NCBI RefSeq assembly: GCF_027474825.1
Contig: NZ_CP107030.1
Location: 1,804,529 to 1,868,528, forward strand
Source: Maribacter halichondriae
GTDB taxonomy: Bacteria; Bacteroidota; Bacteroidia; Flavobacteriales; Flavobacteriaceae
DNA: 64,000 bases
Direction: 5' to 3'
How positions within the stretch are numbered: the stretch's first letter is position 1; every line of letters begins with the position of its first letter. A program made the position numbers and the translations under genes. Of this stretch, positions 8,251-17,965 are shown in pieces. The notes below the pieces were generated by a model. That model was given only the letters and a program-made list of their open reading frames with translations, was not told where the DNA came from and did no database searches.

Positions 8251-10137
8251 ATGCGATTCAATTCCGTTTCCCTATTCAAGACTTTTATGTTCTTTTTGGT
8301 GGCATCTACCTTGGTAAGTGCCCAAAATACCTCCTATTGGCAGCAACATGTCGATTATGCAATGGAAGTCGATATGAATGTCGAGAACTTTCAATATACC
8401 GGCACTCAAAAATTGGTCTATACCAACAATTCCCCTAATGAGCTGATACGGGTATATTACCATTTGTATTTCAACGCTTTTCAGCCCGGTAGCGAAATGG
8501 ATATGCGTTTGAACAGCATCGCAGATCCAGATGGTAGAATGTGGGTCGATGGTAAAAGTAGAATCTCACAACTCTCGGAAAGCGAAATCGGATATCTGCA
8601 TCCCACAAGCCTTGCACAAGATGGAAATCCTGTCAATTATTCTGAGGAAGGCACCGTACTCGTTGTAGAACTCGCAAAACCAATACCTCCCGGAGGAAAG
8701 ACTACTTTTCAAATGGAATTCAAGGGTCAGGTGCCCGTTCAAATCCGTCGGTCTGGCCGAAATAATAAAGATGGCGTGGCATTATCCATGAGTCAATGGT
8801 ATCCAAAATTGGCGGAGTATGATTTTGAGGGCTGGCATGCCGATCCCTATATCGCTCGGGAATTCCACGGAGTCTGGGGCGATTTTGATGTAAAGTTGAC
8901 CATTGACAAAAACTATACGGTTGGTGGTACCGGGTATTTACAGAATCCGAACGAAATCGGACATGGGTACGAAGCGCCAGGTACAAAAGTTCCCAAGGTC
9001 AAGGGCAAGACCTTGACTTGGCATTTTAAGGCCCCTATGGTACATGATTTTATGTGGGCAGCCGACCCCGAATATGTACATGATTCACTTCAAATGGAAG
9101 ATGGCCCGACGCTTCACTTCCTATATAAAGACGACCCCAAGTTCAAGGATACTTGGACCAAAGTGCAGCCCCTGACCGAAAAGGCCATGCGGTTTTTCAA
9201 TAAAAATATCGGGGAATATCCCTACGAACAATATTCGGTCATACAGGGTGGCGACGGAGGTATGGAATATGCCATGGCCACCTTGATTACTGGCGGTGAT
9301 AAAGAGGGTAGCGTCATCGGTACCATGATTCATGAGCTCGCGCACTCGTGGTTTCAACATGTGCTCGGTACGAACGAGGCCAAACACGAATGGATGGACG
9401 AAGGATTTACTTCGTTCGTTTCGGCACTTTGTAGCAATGAAATTAGGGAACAGAACAAAGCGAATCCGTTCGAGAATTCATATAACGGCTATTACCATTT
9501 GGTCAAATCGGGTCAAGAAATGCCGCAGGCTGCCCATGCCGATCGCTATGTGAACAATATGGCGTATGGCATTTCGGCCTATAGTAAAGGTGCGGTATTT
9601 CTATCGCAATTGGGCTATGTGATAGGTCAAGAGAAATTGATGGAGACACTTCGTAAGTATTATGAAGATTTCAAGTTCAAGCATCCCGTGCCGAACGATA
9701 TCAAAAGAACGGCCGAAAAAGTTTCGGGCATGGAACTCGATTGGTATCTAACGGATTGGACACAAACCACCAATACCATTGATTATAGTATCAAGGAGGT
9801 TGCCGCCGATGGCGCAAAAACCAAGGTCTTCCTAGAACGTATCGGTTTGATGCCGATGCCGCTCGATATTCTTATAGTCTATAACGATGGTGCCCAAGAA
9901 ACGCTTTACGCCCCATTACGAATGATGCGTGGCGAGAAAGAAAATCCGTATCCCCAATTAAAAAGAACGGTACTTGAAGACTGGCCTTGGGCCTCACAAA
10001 ACTATGGTTTTACCATAGACAAGCCCTTGGAAAGCATAAAGGCGATTATGATCGACCCCTCACAACTGATGGCCGATGTGAATCAAGAGAACAACGTCTG
10101 GCGGGCCGAGACGTTAGAAACAATGCCGAAGGATTAG
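8251..10137 (+). CDS. M1 family metallopeptidase (aminopeptidase)
   Basis: Exported zinc aminopeptidase of family M1. A signal peptide ends near residue 24 (LVSAQ). The zinc site is HELAH at 361-365 with the third ligand E384 in WMDEGF, and the substrate-binding GxMEN-like motif is GGMEY at 336-340. The N-terminal half is the beta-rich domain expected before the thermolysin-like domain, and the ~170-residue C-terminus is the helical and beta remainder. Length, 628 residues, suits bacterial secreted M1 members. It begins four bases after the S8 protease, suggesting joint breakdown of external proteins: the protease makes peptides and this enzyme trims them. Confidence 0.92.
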   Translation: MRFNSVSLFKTFMFFLVASTLVSAQNTSYWQQHVDYAMEVDMNVENFQYTGTQKLVYTNNSPNELIRVYYHLYFNAFQPGSEMDMRLNSIADPDGRMWVDGKSRISQLSESEIGYLHPTSLAQDGNPVNYSEEGTVLVVELAKPIPPGGKTTFQMEFKGQVPVQIRRSGRNNKDGVALSMSQWYPKLAEYDFEGWHADPYIAREFHGVWGDFDVKLTIDKNYTVGGTGYLQNPNEIGHGYEAPGTKVPKVKGKTLTWHFKAPMVHDFMWAADPEYVHDSLQMEDGPTLHFLYKDDPKFKDTWTKVQPLTEKAMRFFNKNIGEYPYEQYSVIQGGDGGMEYAMATLITGGDKEGSVIGTMIHELAHSWFQHVLGTNEAKHEWMDEGFTSFVSALCSNEIREQNKANPFENSYNGYYHLVKSGQEMPQAAHADRYVNNMAYGISAYSKGAVFLSQLGYVIGQEKLMETLRKYYEDFKFKHPVPNDIKRTAEKVSGMELDWYLTDWTQTTNTIDYSIKEVAADGAKTKVFLERIGLMPMPLDILIVYNDGAQETLYAPLRMMRGEKENPYPQLKRTVLEDWPWASQNYGFTIDKPLESIKAIMIDPSQLMADVNQENNVWRAETLETMPKD

Positions 10138-10178
10138 GAGATAGCCTGAATTTGTCCAGATTTTTTTGATTAGCGTTT

Positions 10179-11378
10179 TTAGAACCACCATTCATTGGTA
10201 TACATCGAGTTCTTCGCTTTGCGCTCTCGATTTTGCATAATGATATGGTTTTTATCAATGGCGTGGTTACGATACCCTAAAAGGTGGAATATTGCTTTTG
10301 CATAAAATCGTGCGATTTTTACGTTTACCTCCAAACTCTCTTTTTTACTATCCTTCCAACGAATACCGGGCAAAAGTGTTAAAAAATTATCGAACCTCAT
10401 TCTTCGAAGGAATTTCGATAATTTCAAGGCCCAAATTGGAATCTGTTTTATCAAGAAAAACCCCTCTTCGCCTTGTTTTTGGTACAAGGGCATGAAAAGC
10501 ATACTATCTTTTTCTGTACTAATTTTCTTTTTATTATGCCGCGCTAATAAAGTGCCTTTCTCTATTTCTTTAAAGCTCTCAAATCCGGGGAGCATTTGAA
10601 AATTATCCGATTCTTCTAGCGCATGGCGATGTAACACTTCATAAAAGTCCGATATGCCTTGAGCCGCATTTTTTAGTTGTTCGAAATATACCTTTTTAAA
10701 AGAATGGTCAATCGGCACTACTACTCCGGTATAGGTCAAAACCAACCAAATAAAGGCCACGGCATTATCTATCGCACTCTCTTCGACATGTTGACCCGAT
10801 TCAAAGCCAAGTGAGACATACCCCTCTTGGTTCATATGGCTCAATAACGGACCTTCCAAGTATTCTTCGATGCCCAAGACAATAGGAACTGGAAAGAGGC
10901 TAGAGAAACTACGATTAATCATTGCATCGTTTATAGTAATAAAAGGTAAGGTCTTACTTGATGTGGTGTGCAGATCAATGAAATAAAAAGGAGGTGAATG
11001 CGTTTCAACACAGTTTGAAACCAGTTGGTATATTTCAAAAAGTTCCTTTTCTTCAGCGTTTTGGGTCGATGTTTGCTTTGAAAGAATTTCGGCTATATTT
11101 TTTTTCGTCCACATGCGGTTTAGGTCTTGGTCTATGAACCTTTTTCCTTGTATTTGTGCAGGTAGATTCCCGCGAATGCCAAGCATATTGCCTTGAATAG
11201 AAACGGTTTCGGTACCTAATTGTTCAAAAACAAGGTCCAAAGCCTTGACCCCGGCCATTTCATTACCATGAATACCCCCAAAAAAGAATACGGTGGGACC
11301 CTCTTTCTTATCTCCTATTTTCCCGATTAACCGGTCTAGCTGTTTGGTCCTGGGCACTTCAATAGTTTTGGAAAGCAT
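10179..11378 (-). CDS. AspA/AstE-type zinc hydrolase (M14-like)
   Basis: Zinc carboxypeptidase-fold enzyme of the succinylglutamate desuccinylase/aspartoacylase group, which splits amide bonds at acyl-amino acids or peptide ends. The HxxE zinc motif is GGIHGNEMAG (H37, E40); the later FIDLHTTSSK supplies the third ligand. No signal peptide is seen, so it acts in the cytoplasm. Its ATG follows the stop of the GCS2-CBS gene with no base between, a strong sign of translational coupling. In the amidoligase families surveyed in the literature, GCS2-like ligases often pair with such hydrolases, so this enzyme may remove or edit the residue that its partner adds. That pairing role is an inference; the chemistry class is well supported. 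The C-terminal ~130 residues are less conserved. Confidence 0.82.
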   Translation of the reverse strand: MLSKTIEVPRTKQLDRLIGKIGDKKEGPTVFFFGGIHGNEMAGVKALDLVFEQLGTETVSIQGNMLGIRGNLPAQIQGKRFIDQDLNRMWTKKNIAEILSKQTSTQNAEEKELFEIYQLVSNCVETHSPPFYFIDLHTTSSKTLPFITINDAMINRSFSSLFPVPIVLGIEEYLEGPLLSHMNQEGYVSLGFESGQHVEESAIDNAVAFIWLVLTYTGVVVPIDHSFKKVYFEQLKNAAQGISDFYEVLHRHALEESDNFQMLPGFESFKEIEKGTLLARHNKKKISTEKDSMLFMPLYQKQGEEGFFLIKQIPIWALKLSKFLRRMRFDNFLTLLPGIRWKDSKKESLEVNVKIARFYAKAIFHLLGYRNHAIDKNHIIMQNRERKAKNSMYTNEWWF

Positions 11379-13229
11379 TCAAATATCTTTTGAAGTAATA
11401 ATTCCCCTAAGTTTCGTTCCACTAACAACGGGAAGGCAATTTATTTGATGTGCCTCCATTAAATCTCGTGCTTCTTCTAACGAGGTATCCGCCGATATTG
11501 TAATTAGGTGGGTTCTCATAATACTTTTGATACTTTTGTTCATCGCTTTGGCCTCGTTCAAATACGTTTCGATATCGGTCCAAGTAAGCAATCCGACCAA
11601 ATTATAGTGTATGTCAATTACGGGTACATGATGGATGTTTTTCCACAACATCATTTTTAAGACCAGTTCTGCGCTATCGTTCTCCTGTGCCGATATTATT
11701 TTTGTGTTCATGTGTTGACGCACCGTTTCGGTAGCGCTTTTCATGGGTTGTTCATCACCCCGAACCAGCTCCCAGGCGTCAACGGCATATCCCTTCTGTT
11801 CCCGCTCGTACATGGCGGCGTTTAAAATTTTCAACGCTTCCGGAGTTTTATTATGCTTTTTCAGCTTGCGATAGCTCGCGACCATCCATTGTGCGCCATC
11901 CCTATTCTTGATACGGTTCTCTATGATGGTCAAATAATGTTCAACATCTTTTGGGTCAACGTTCATGTCGTAGAGACCTCGATATGCTAAGGGTAGTAGG
12001 TAATCAAGCAGTAATTCCTTGGAAGGCACCAAACCGCCGTCCCAATAAAATTGTGCGGCCGCGCCATATCGAGCGGCATTATAGAAATTACTTTTGGCGT
12101 CCTTAAAGTCCATTTTAGTGTGTATGGCCTCGAATCTTTTTGGTTTTCCCCGCATTACCCCCACCCAAAACATCAAATTGGCGATTTCATCTTGGGTCGT
12201 TGGGCCTGAAGGCATATATCGGTTTTCAATACGTATGTGAGGTTTTCCCTCGGTTACTCCATAACAGACCCTGTTCCACTTATAGACCGTGCCATTATGA
12301 AGGCCAAGGGCCTTTAATTTGGGAATATTTCCGTTTTTCAGTTCGTTCAGGCTATCCTTTTCGAATTCTGCCGTCAACAGACTTCTGAAACTGATGATAT
12401 GATCCTTGAAATAATCAACGGCCGAACCTTGTGCCCAAGCACTTCCAAAACCAACGCGCGCCTCACGCTCATTAAGGTAAAAAGTACTTGCCCGGGTATC
12501 GACACTTTGAGTAAAAAGCGCAATACGCGTCTCTTGCCAAAGTTCACGGCCCATTAAAAGTGGCGAGTTGGTACAGCACGATAGAACCGGACCCGCAATG
12601 GCCTGCGCCCAATTATAACTATCGGCAAAGTCTTCGATATCGATCTGCAAGTGCGATTGAAAACTCGTATTGCAGCCCTCAAAAAGTATAGAATCATGGT
12701 GTAGGTTTATTTCATCAACACCCTTGATATGCAATTCGAGGTCGGTACCGCGCAAATCACGAATCGTTTGATCCAATATCGCATACCTATTTACGGGTGT
12801 CATGTACGACAACTTTAAATGCCTTGAGTCGATGGTCGGTAAAATTCCTGTTAGCAATACTTTCAGGTCTAGTTCGTCAGCGGCGGCCCTCGCTTTTGTT
12901 AGGAGATCATCCAATTGTCGGTGCATGGTCGAAAAGCAATCTCCTGTCAGTACCAAAGGGTCTAAATTGGTTTCGAGGTTGTATAATGCCAATTCGTTGG
13001 TAAAATAGGGGTCGTTCAGGGCTTTTAAGACTTCCATCGCCTTATCTGAAGGGTTCCAGTCGGCATCGACCAAGCAGAATTCTTGCTCCGCCCCGATTCG
13101 AATCGGACTTTTTTCGAACATACTCTCTTCGTACATTTCTTCCAAAGCCTGGATATCGTTCAATAACTGCCTGATATATCTTGCTTTCTTTTTACCTCCT
13201 TTTAATTGTTCAACCTTTAATTCGCCCAT
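11379..13229 (-). CDS. GCS2-type carboxylate-amine ligase fused to a CBS pair
   Basis: ATP-dependent ligase of the glutamate-cysteine ligase family 2 fold, which joins an amine to a carboxylate. The fold appears as RIGAEQEFCLVDADW near the N-terminus, and AGPVLSCCTNSPLLMGRELW and HIRIENRYMPSGPT further on. The last ~110 residues are two CBS motifs (HVPVIDIHYNLVGLLTWTDI and CLPVVSGTKLRGIITSKDI), which usually bind adenine nucleotides and regulate the enzyme. I place the start at the ATG at 13229 (MGELKVEQ), the usual N-terminus for this family; a TTG at 13313 would add 28 residues. It is directly coupled to the AspA-type gene. Function may be peptide or metabolite amidation rather than glutathione synthesis; no gshB or RimK-type partner is present in the window. 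Confidence 0.85.
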   Translation of the reverse strand: MGELKVEQLKGGKKKARYIRQLLNDIQALEEMYEESMFEKSPIRIGAEQEFCLVDADWNPSDKAMEVLKALNDPYFTNELALYNLETNLDPLVLTGDCFSTMHRQLDDLLTKARAAADELDLKVLLTGILPTIDSRHLKLSYMTPVNRYAILDQTIRDLRGTDLELHIKGVDEINLHHDSILFEGCNTSFQSHLQIDIEDFADSYNWAQAIAGPVLSCCTNSPLLMGRELWQETRIALFTQSVDTRASTFYLNEREARVGFGSAWAQGSAVDYFKDHIISFRSLLTAEFEKDSLNELKNGNIPKLKALGLHNGTVYKWNRVCYGVTEGKPHIRIENRYMPSGPTTQDEIANLMFWVGVMRGKPKRFEAIHTKMDFKDAKSNFYNAARYGAAAQFYWDGGLVPSKELLLDYLLPLAYRGLYDMNVDPKDVEHYLTIIENRIKNRDGAQWMVASYRKLKKHNKTPEALKILNAAMYEREQKGYAVDAWELVRGDEQPMKSATETVRQHMNTKIISAQENDSAELVLKMMLWKNIHHVPVIDIHYNLVGLLTWTDIETYLNEAKAMNKSIKSIMRTHLITISADTSLEEARDLMEAHQINCLPVVSGTKLRGIITSKDI

Positions 13230-13359
13230 GGTACTAAAATATCGGTCCGGCCTGTAAACAGGTAAATTGTGATGGTTCAATGTATAATCTTTCAAGGGGG
13301 TGAACAATGACAAATATCATAATCGGCAACTGTCGTTTTTATTTTACTTTTACGTTTAA

Positions 13360-13753
13360 ATGAGTTCGATGCCAAATACCTTCCCAAAAAAAGAAAAGCT
13401 AAAAAGCAGAAAACGTATCGATCGCTTGTTTTTAGAAGGGAAGAGCATTTCTAAATATCCGCTTAAGTTGATTTACCTTAAAACTGCTCTTTTGGAAGAT
13501 GTAAAAATTCAAGCGGGAGTGGCGGTTCCAAAAAAACTTCAAAAGCGCCGTAAAAAGAAACCGCATTAAACGCTTGCTTCGGGAAGCCTACCGATTGAAC
13601 AAACACCTCGTTTTTAACAATAGTGAGGGTGAGTTTGCGTTTCTATTTTTATACCTTGGGAAGGAAATGCCCACGTCTTCGGATGTGGAAAAGAGCATGA
13701 AAAAAATTCTTCAAAAATTTATCGAAAAGATAGCCCATGAAAAAGATGATTAG
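13360..13753 (+). pseudogene. rnpA: rnpA, ribonuclease P protein component, frameshifted in this sequence
   Basis: Protein subunit of RNase P, which helps the catalytic RNA mature tRNA 5' ends. The N-terminal part (KEKLKSRKRIDRLFLEGKS, then KIQAGVAVPKK) and the RNA-binding motif FKSAVKRNRIKRLLREAYR are clearly present but lie in different frames. The break is the run of seven A at 13530-13536: the first frame stops at 13569, and the second continues to a TAG at 13751-13753. Nine A would give VPKKNFKSAV, the length seen in relatives; six A would also restore the frame, one residue shorter. Because rnpA is normally essential, a sequencing error in the run is more likely than a true loss. The 3' end overlaps the S41 gene by 17 bases, the common flavobacterial order. 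Confidence 0.88.
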
Positions 13754-15365
13754 AAAACAAGTTTTGATTCCTGTGCTAGCGATTACTTTTTTGGTGGTCG
13801 GAAGCAGTTTTAAAAGTGATTTCTTCGAAATCGCAAAACAAATCGAAATCTTCACGACCCTGTTCAAAGAACTGAACATGAATTATGTCGACGAGACCAA
13901 CCCCGCCGAATTGATGGATACGGCCATCAAAAATATGTTGGACGACCTCGATCCCTACACCAAGTTCTTGAACGAACAAGACGTTGAGGCCTATAAAATC
14001 AACAATGCAGGCGAATACTCCGGTATCGGAGCCTTAGTTCGTTCGTACAATGACCGACTGGTCGTTATCGAGCCTTATAAAGATTACCCCGCAGACAAAG
14101 CCGGACTCAAAGCGGGTGATGAAATTATCAAAATCGGTGATATCAATGTCTCCGATTATGACGACAATGCTACCGAACTTTTAAAAGGAGCCAACAAAAC
14201 ATCTGTTGACGTAACCTATAAAAGACAGGGAGATACCAAAACAACCACCATAAGTCGAGCCGGGGTCGAAGTCGATGCCGTACCTTTTTACAACATGGTC
14301 GATGATAAGACCGGGTATATCGTATTGGCAAAATTCAATGCCAAAGCATCGGAACAGACCAAGGCAGCCTTAATCGATTTGAAAGGCAAGGGGGCAGAAA
14401 AAATAATATTAGACCTACGGGGCAACCCTGGCGGTCTACTTTCAGAGGCCATCAACGTTACCAATCTTTTTGTGGACAAAGGCGAGCTCATCGTGACAAC
14501 CAAATCAAAGGTCAAAAAGTTCAACCAAGAATATAAGACCAAGAACAAAGCGGTGGACACCGAAATTCCATTGGTAGTTTTGGTCAATGGTAGCAGTGCT
14601 TCTGCGAGTGAAATCGTCTCCGGAAGTTTGCAAGACCTCGACCGTGCCGTCGTCATGGGTGCCCGAAGTTTCGGAAAAGGACTCGTACAACGCCCTTTGC
14701 GATTGACGTATGGTACACAACTCAAAGTGACCATTTCGCGTTATTACACGCCCTCGGGAAGGTGCATACAATCGCTCGATTATTGGAACCGCGATGAAGA
14801 TGGCAATGCCGTTCGCAATGCGACCTATAGCGATTTTAAGACCCGAAACGGCCGTAAGGTACAAGATGGTGGCGGGGTTTTGCCAGATATCGAAATCGCA
14901 GCGTTAAAATCCAACGAATTGACAACGGCCCTGTTGAACAACCATGTCATCTTTGATTTTGCGACGGACTACTATTACAATAACCAAGTAGCCGACCCTA
15001 ATAGTTTCAAATTCTCAGAAAGCGATTATAATAACTTTAAAAACCACGTGTCAAAAAGCGATTTCTCTTTTGAGACCAAAACCGAAAAAGTATTGAAGCA
15101 AGCGTTGACCGACCGCGAAGAGGTCATTTTCAACGATGCCATCGAAAAAGACTTTACCACCCTATTGGCCGATATCAACAAAAGCAAAATGGCGGCTTTG
15201 GACTCTTACCAAAAAGAGATCCGCAAAAACCTAGAAGATGAAATCATCAAGCGATACTTCTATCGTGAAGGGCTTTTCGAATACTACCTGACCCATGACG
15301 AGGCGATTTTGGCTGCTACGGAGTTGTTAGGGAATAGTCAGAAATATCAGGGGATATTACAATAA
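13737..15365 (+). CDS. S41 family C-terminal processing protease (CtpA/Prc-like)
   Basis: Periplasmic tail-specific serine protease. The N-terminus has one membrane or signal segment (residues 8-24). A PDZ domain covers about 95-170 (YPADKAGLKAGDEIIKIGD), and the S41 catalytic core about 185-380. The nucleophile Ser lies in NGSSASASEIVSG (287-291) and the general base is Lys314 in RSFGKGLVQ; LDLRGNPGG is the conserved loop before them. The C-terminal 150 residues are helical and of unknown use. It overlaps the 3' end of rnpA, so both are probably on one transcript. Relatives trim periplasmic or outer-membrane proteins; the target here is unknown. Confidence 0.92.
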   Translation: MKKMIRKQVLIPVLAITFLVVGSSFKSDFFEIAKQIEIFTTLFKELNMNYVDETNPAELMDTAIKNMLDDLDPYTKFLNEQDVEAYKINNAGEYSGIGALVRSYNDRLVVIEPYKDYPADKAGLKAGDEIIKIGDINVSDYDDNATELLKGANKTSVDVTYKRQGDTKTTTISRAGVEVDAVPFYNMVDDKTGYIVLAKFNAKASEQTKAALIDLKGKGAEKIILDLRGNPGGLLSEAINVTNLFVDKGELIVTTKSKVKKFNQEYKTKNKAVDTEIPLVVLVNGSSASASEIVSGSLQDLDRAVVMGARSFGKGLVQRPLRLTYGTQLKVTISRYYTPSGRCIQSLDYWNRDEDGNAVRNATYSDFKTRNGRKVQDGGGVLPDIEIAALKSNELTTALLNNHVIFDFATDYYYNNQVADPNSFKFSESDYNNFKNHVSKSDFSFETKTEKVLKQALTDREEVIFNDAIEKDFTTLLADINKSKMAALDSYQKEIRKNLEDEIIKRYFYREGLFEYYLTHDEAILAATELLGNSQKYQGILQ

Positions 15366-15420
15366 TCCTTGTTTGAAAAAACATAGGCATGACCACCAAA
15401 ATTGTGCTAAATCGAATTAT

Positions 15421-15468
15421 CTCATGCTCCCGCTAGTCTGTGACTAGTAGCCAAAATGAGTGGGCATG
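15421..15468. repeat. Nested palindromic unit in the S41-DinB intergenic gap
   Basis: CTAGTC-TGT-GACTAG (15433-15447) is a perfect hairpin nested inside further arms CTCAT/ATGAG (15421-15425, 15456-15460), with CATGC/GCATG also facing each other (15423-15427, 15464-15468). The form resembles REP-type palindromic units. It lies between the ends of two converging genes, where it could also act as a terminator. Dispersal in the genome is untested. Confidence 0.4.
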
Positions 15469-15564
15469 TCGAAAATCAAATTTACTACCACAATAAAGCT
15501 CTGCGCCCACCAATTGCAAACTGACAAAAGCAATAAAACAATCCTTTATTCAATCTTGAACAAT

Positions 15565-16188
15565 TTAAAGCGTATTATTCTTAGAATATCCCGGAGGTTG
15601 AATACCGTTCATTCGCAAATACCCGATTGCTTGTGCCCTGTGATGTGCCGTATGGCTTTCGCTCCGTAGAATAAGATCCAAGTTGGAATGACCTTCTAGA
15701 TACCAAGGTTTCTCCTTGTTTTCTCCTCTCGCTAACATTTCATCACTTAGGTTGGCTAGACTTGAAATCACATAATCGAAAGTGTCTGCCACATATTTCG
15801 ATACCAAAGCTTTGTTTTCTTTTGCATCCCTTATCTGGAGGTTGTCCGGTTGAAATAGGTTGATGGGGTCAGGGCGCTCAAGAAAGAAATTTGCTTCCAT
15901 AAGCGCCTCAAAATCGGGATAGGTTTTGGAATCCATCAATATCCCTATAAAAGCATTGTTCGTAAAGCCAATATGCATAAATTGTTGGGCAAAACTCATT
16001 TGTTCTTTGGTGGGTTGGAACTCCAAATCATCCTCAGGCATTGCTTCGAGAACGATCATAGTATACTCCTTGGACTTTTTCCATCTTTTGATAAGAATGT
16101 TTATAATCGGGTTATTAGCTGGTATTTTAGAAGAAATCAGTGCTAACGGGCTGAGTCCGATCAAACCTAATAGTAGCCTTCGATTCAT
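15565..16188 (-). CDS. DinB family protein with N-terminal signal segment
   Basis: Four-helix-bundle protein of the DinB/YfiT group, whose members carry three histidines for a metal and often act as thiol-dependent transferases. The third-helix signature SHTAHHRAQAIGYLRMNG is typical; an earlier His lies in FAQQFMHIGF. Residues 1-24 look like an export signal (LLLGLIGLSPLALISS), so the protein is probably periplasmic or membrane-held. It is a single gene, divergent from the amidohydrolase with ~250 bases between. Function is unknown beyond the fold. The second DinB protein in the window, at 30.4-30.9 kb, is only distantly similar. Confidence 0.8.
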   Translation of the reverse strand: MNRRLLLGLIGLSPLALISSKIPANNPIINILIKRWKKSKEYTMIVLEAMPEDDLEFQPTKEQMSFAQQFMHIGFTNNAFIGILMDSKTYPDFEALMEANFFLERPDPINLFQPDNLQIRDAKENKALVSKYVADTFDYVISSLANLSDEMLARGENKEKPWYLEGHSNLDLILRSESHTAHHRAQAIGYLRMNGIQPPGYSKNNTL

Positions 16189-16439
16189 ATCATTTTTTTA
16201 GGGTTACATGCTTCATAAATGTATCCAATAAAAGACGAAACAGGAAGAATGCCTGAGCGAAATAGCACTAAAGTCTTAAAAATCAAACGGGACTAGTACC
16301 TTTTTTGAGCCAATATTTAAAATATCATAACCCGTTCGTAAGGGCTGACATGAGTGTCCCGGTCGTACTTTTTACCATCACCTTCAAGAGTTTTCCAAAA
16401 TTCCGTACTTTCATCCTCCTGCTATTGTAAACAACACCA

Positions 16440-17884
16440 TTGAAATATTTAAAGCACCTCATAGTCCTACTTACCCTCTACAGTTGTAATGAACATGCAA
16501 ACTCAAAAATAGTAGCACAAAATACCATCGTAGAAAATTTTAGAGAGCAGCATGTGTTGGGTACAGATATACTGAAATATATCGAATACGATGAAAAAGT
16601 CATTGCATTGACCCATGCCGCGATTATCGATGGCACAGGAAGTACAATAAAGGAAAATCAGACCGTTCTTGTGGTCAATGGACAATTTTACGACATCGGG
16701 GAGGAGGACGAAATTACAATTCCAAAAGATGCGGTTAAAATTGATTGTAAGGATAAGACCATTATACCTGGTATTATTGGTATGCATAACCATCTTCATA
16801 TTCCCCAAGTTCCGTTTACGGGTGAGGTCGCGGCAAAATTATATTTAGCCTCGGGCGTTACGACCATTCAAACCTGTGGTTCGGTATCCACCGAAAAAGA
16901 AATCCAATTGTCAAAAAAATTGAAGAAGGGATCTTAATAGGCCCTGTTATCGTTACCAGTGGCCCCTATTTTAACGGAGCGGGAGGCAATCCGAACATGG
17001 TTATCCCACGCGATGACAAGCAAATTCGGGATACTATTGCGTATTGGATCAAAAGAGGGGTACGCTGGTTCAAGGTATATCGCGACACTTCTCCAAAAGA
17101 CTTAGAAACCATCATATTTGAAGCGCATAGGCACAATGCCAAGGTAACTGGGCATCTGTGTTCAATTACATTTGAAGAGGCAGCCAATATGGGCATCGAT
17201 GGTATCGAACATGGTCTGAACAGTACAAGTGATTTTAGAAATGACAAAACCTACGGCATTTGCAACGGGTCTAGGGAATATATTGACACGCTCGATATAA
17301 CGCGCGAAACAGTTAAAGATTTGATTCGCCTTATGGTCGAAAAAAATGTTTTTATGACATCGACCTTGGCCATTTATGAATCGAGCATTTCAGGAAGGGC
17401 CTTGGCCGATCAAAGAACTTTGGATGCCATGGCTCCCTTTCTTGTCGATCAATATAAAGAGAGAAGAGCCCAGTTTAATAGTCTTACCTCAAATGATACT
17501 ATTCGAGAGAATCGACTTAAGCGAATCATGGCCTTCGAACGTCGATTTTTCAAAATGGGCGGAACCTTAACGGCAGGTGTCGATCCAGGAAGACATGTAC
17601 TCCCTGGTTATGGTGACCAAAGAAATTTCGAACTGCTCATTGAAGCCGGTTTTACTGCCGAGGAAGCCATAAAAATTATGACAAAAAATGGGGCGGATGT
17701 ACTTTCAAAAACAACTATTGGGTCAATAGCCCAAGGAAAGCGTGCCGACTTTATTATTCTGAACGGAAATCTGAAAGAGAATCCAACTGTTATCAGAAAT
17801 GTTGACATGGTTTTCAAAAAAGGGTATGGGTATGATCCAAAGTCCATTTTAGAAGAGGTCAGAGGAAAGTTCGGAGAGCGATAA
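16440..17884 (+). pseudogene. Amidohydrolase family lipoprotein, frameshifted in this sequence
   Basis: Metal-dependent amidohydrolase (TIM barrel plus composite beta domain) of the imidazolonepropionase/prolidase-like branch. The first metal motif HxH is GMHNHLHIPQ; the later CSITFEEA and DGIEHGLNS regions, and GVDPGRHVLPG, carry further ligands. The N-terminus is a lipoprotein-like signal (LLTLYSC) from a TTG start at 16440; no in-frame ATG lies between it and the upstream stop. The frame breaks in the run of seven A at 16913-16919: one extra A turns a stop at 16935-16937 into KKIEEGILIGPVIVTSG, which joins smoothly with the second part. Either the run was miscalled or the gene is broken. 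It stands 81 bases before a lactonase and an SDR gene, so it may share their substrate class. Confidence 0.85.
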
Positions 17885-17965
17885 GCTAACTCCGGTGGCT
17901 TTTTTACTGTTTGTCTTGTTATTTCGGATTTTCAAATTTCATTATCTTCCAGCTGAATTAAAATC

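Noticed and set aside
13530..13536. Programmed ribosomal frameshifting in rnpA
   Set aside because: The A7 run would need a +1 or -2 shift rather than the common -1 slip, no stimulating structure is evident, and similar homopolymer breaks occur in unrelated genes of the window.
13360..13753. Replication origin near rnpA, as in many bacteria with rpmH-rnpA-dnaA
   Set aside because: No rpmH, dnaA or gidA nearby, and in flavobacteria rnpA commonly precedes an S41 protease away from the origin.
16997..17884. Separate second amidohydrolase gene starting at the ATG 16997
   Set aside because: The upstream sequence continues the same protein after one added A, so this ATG is internal.
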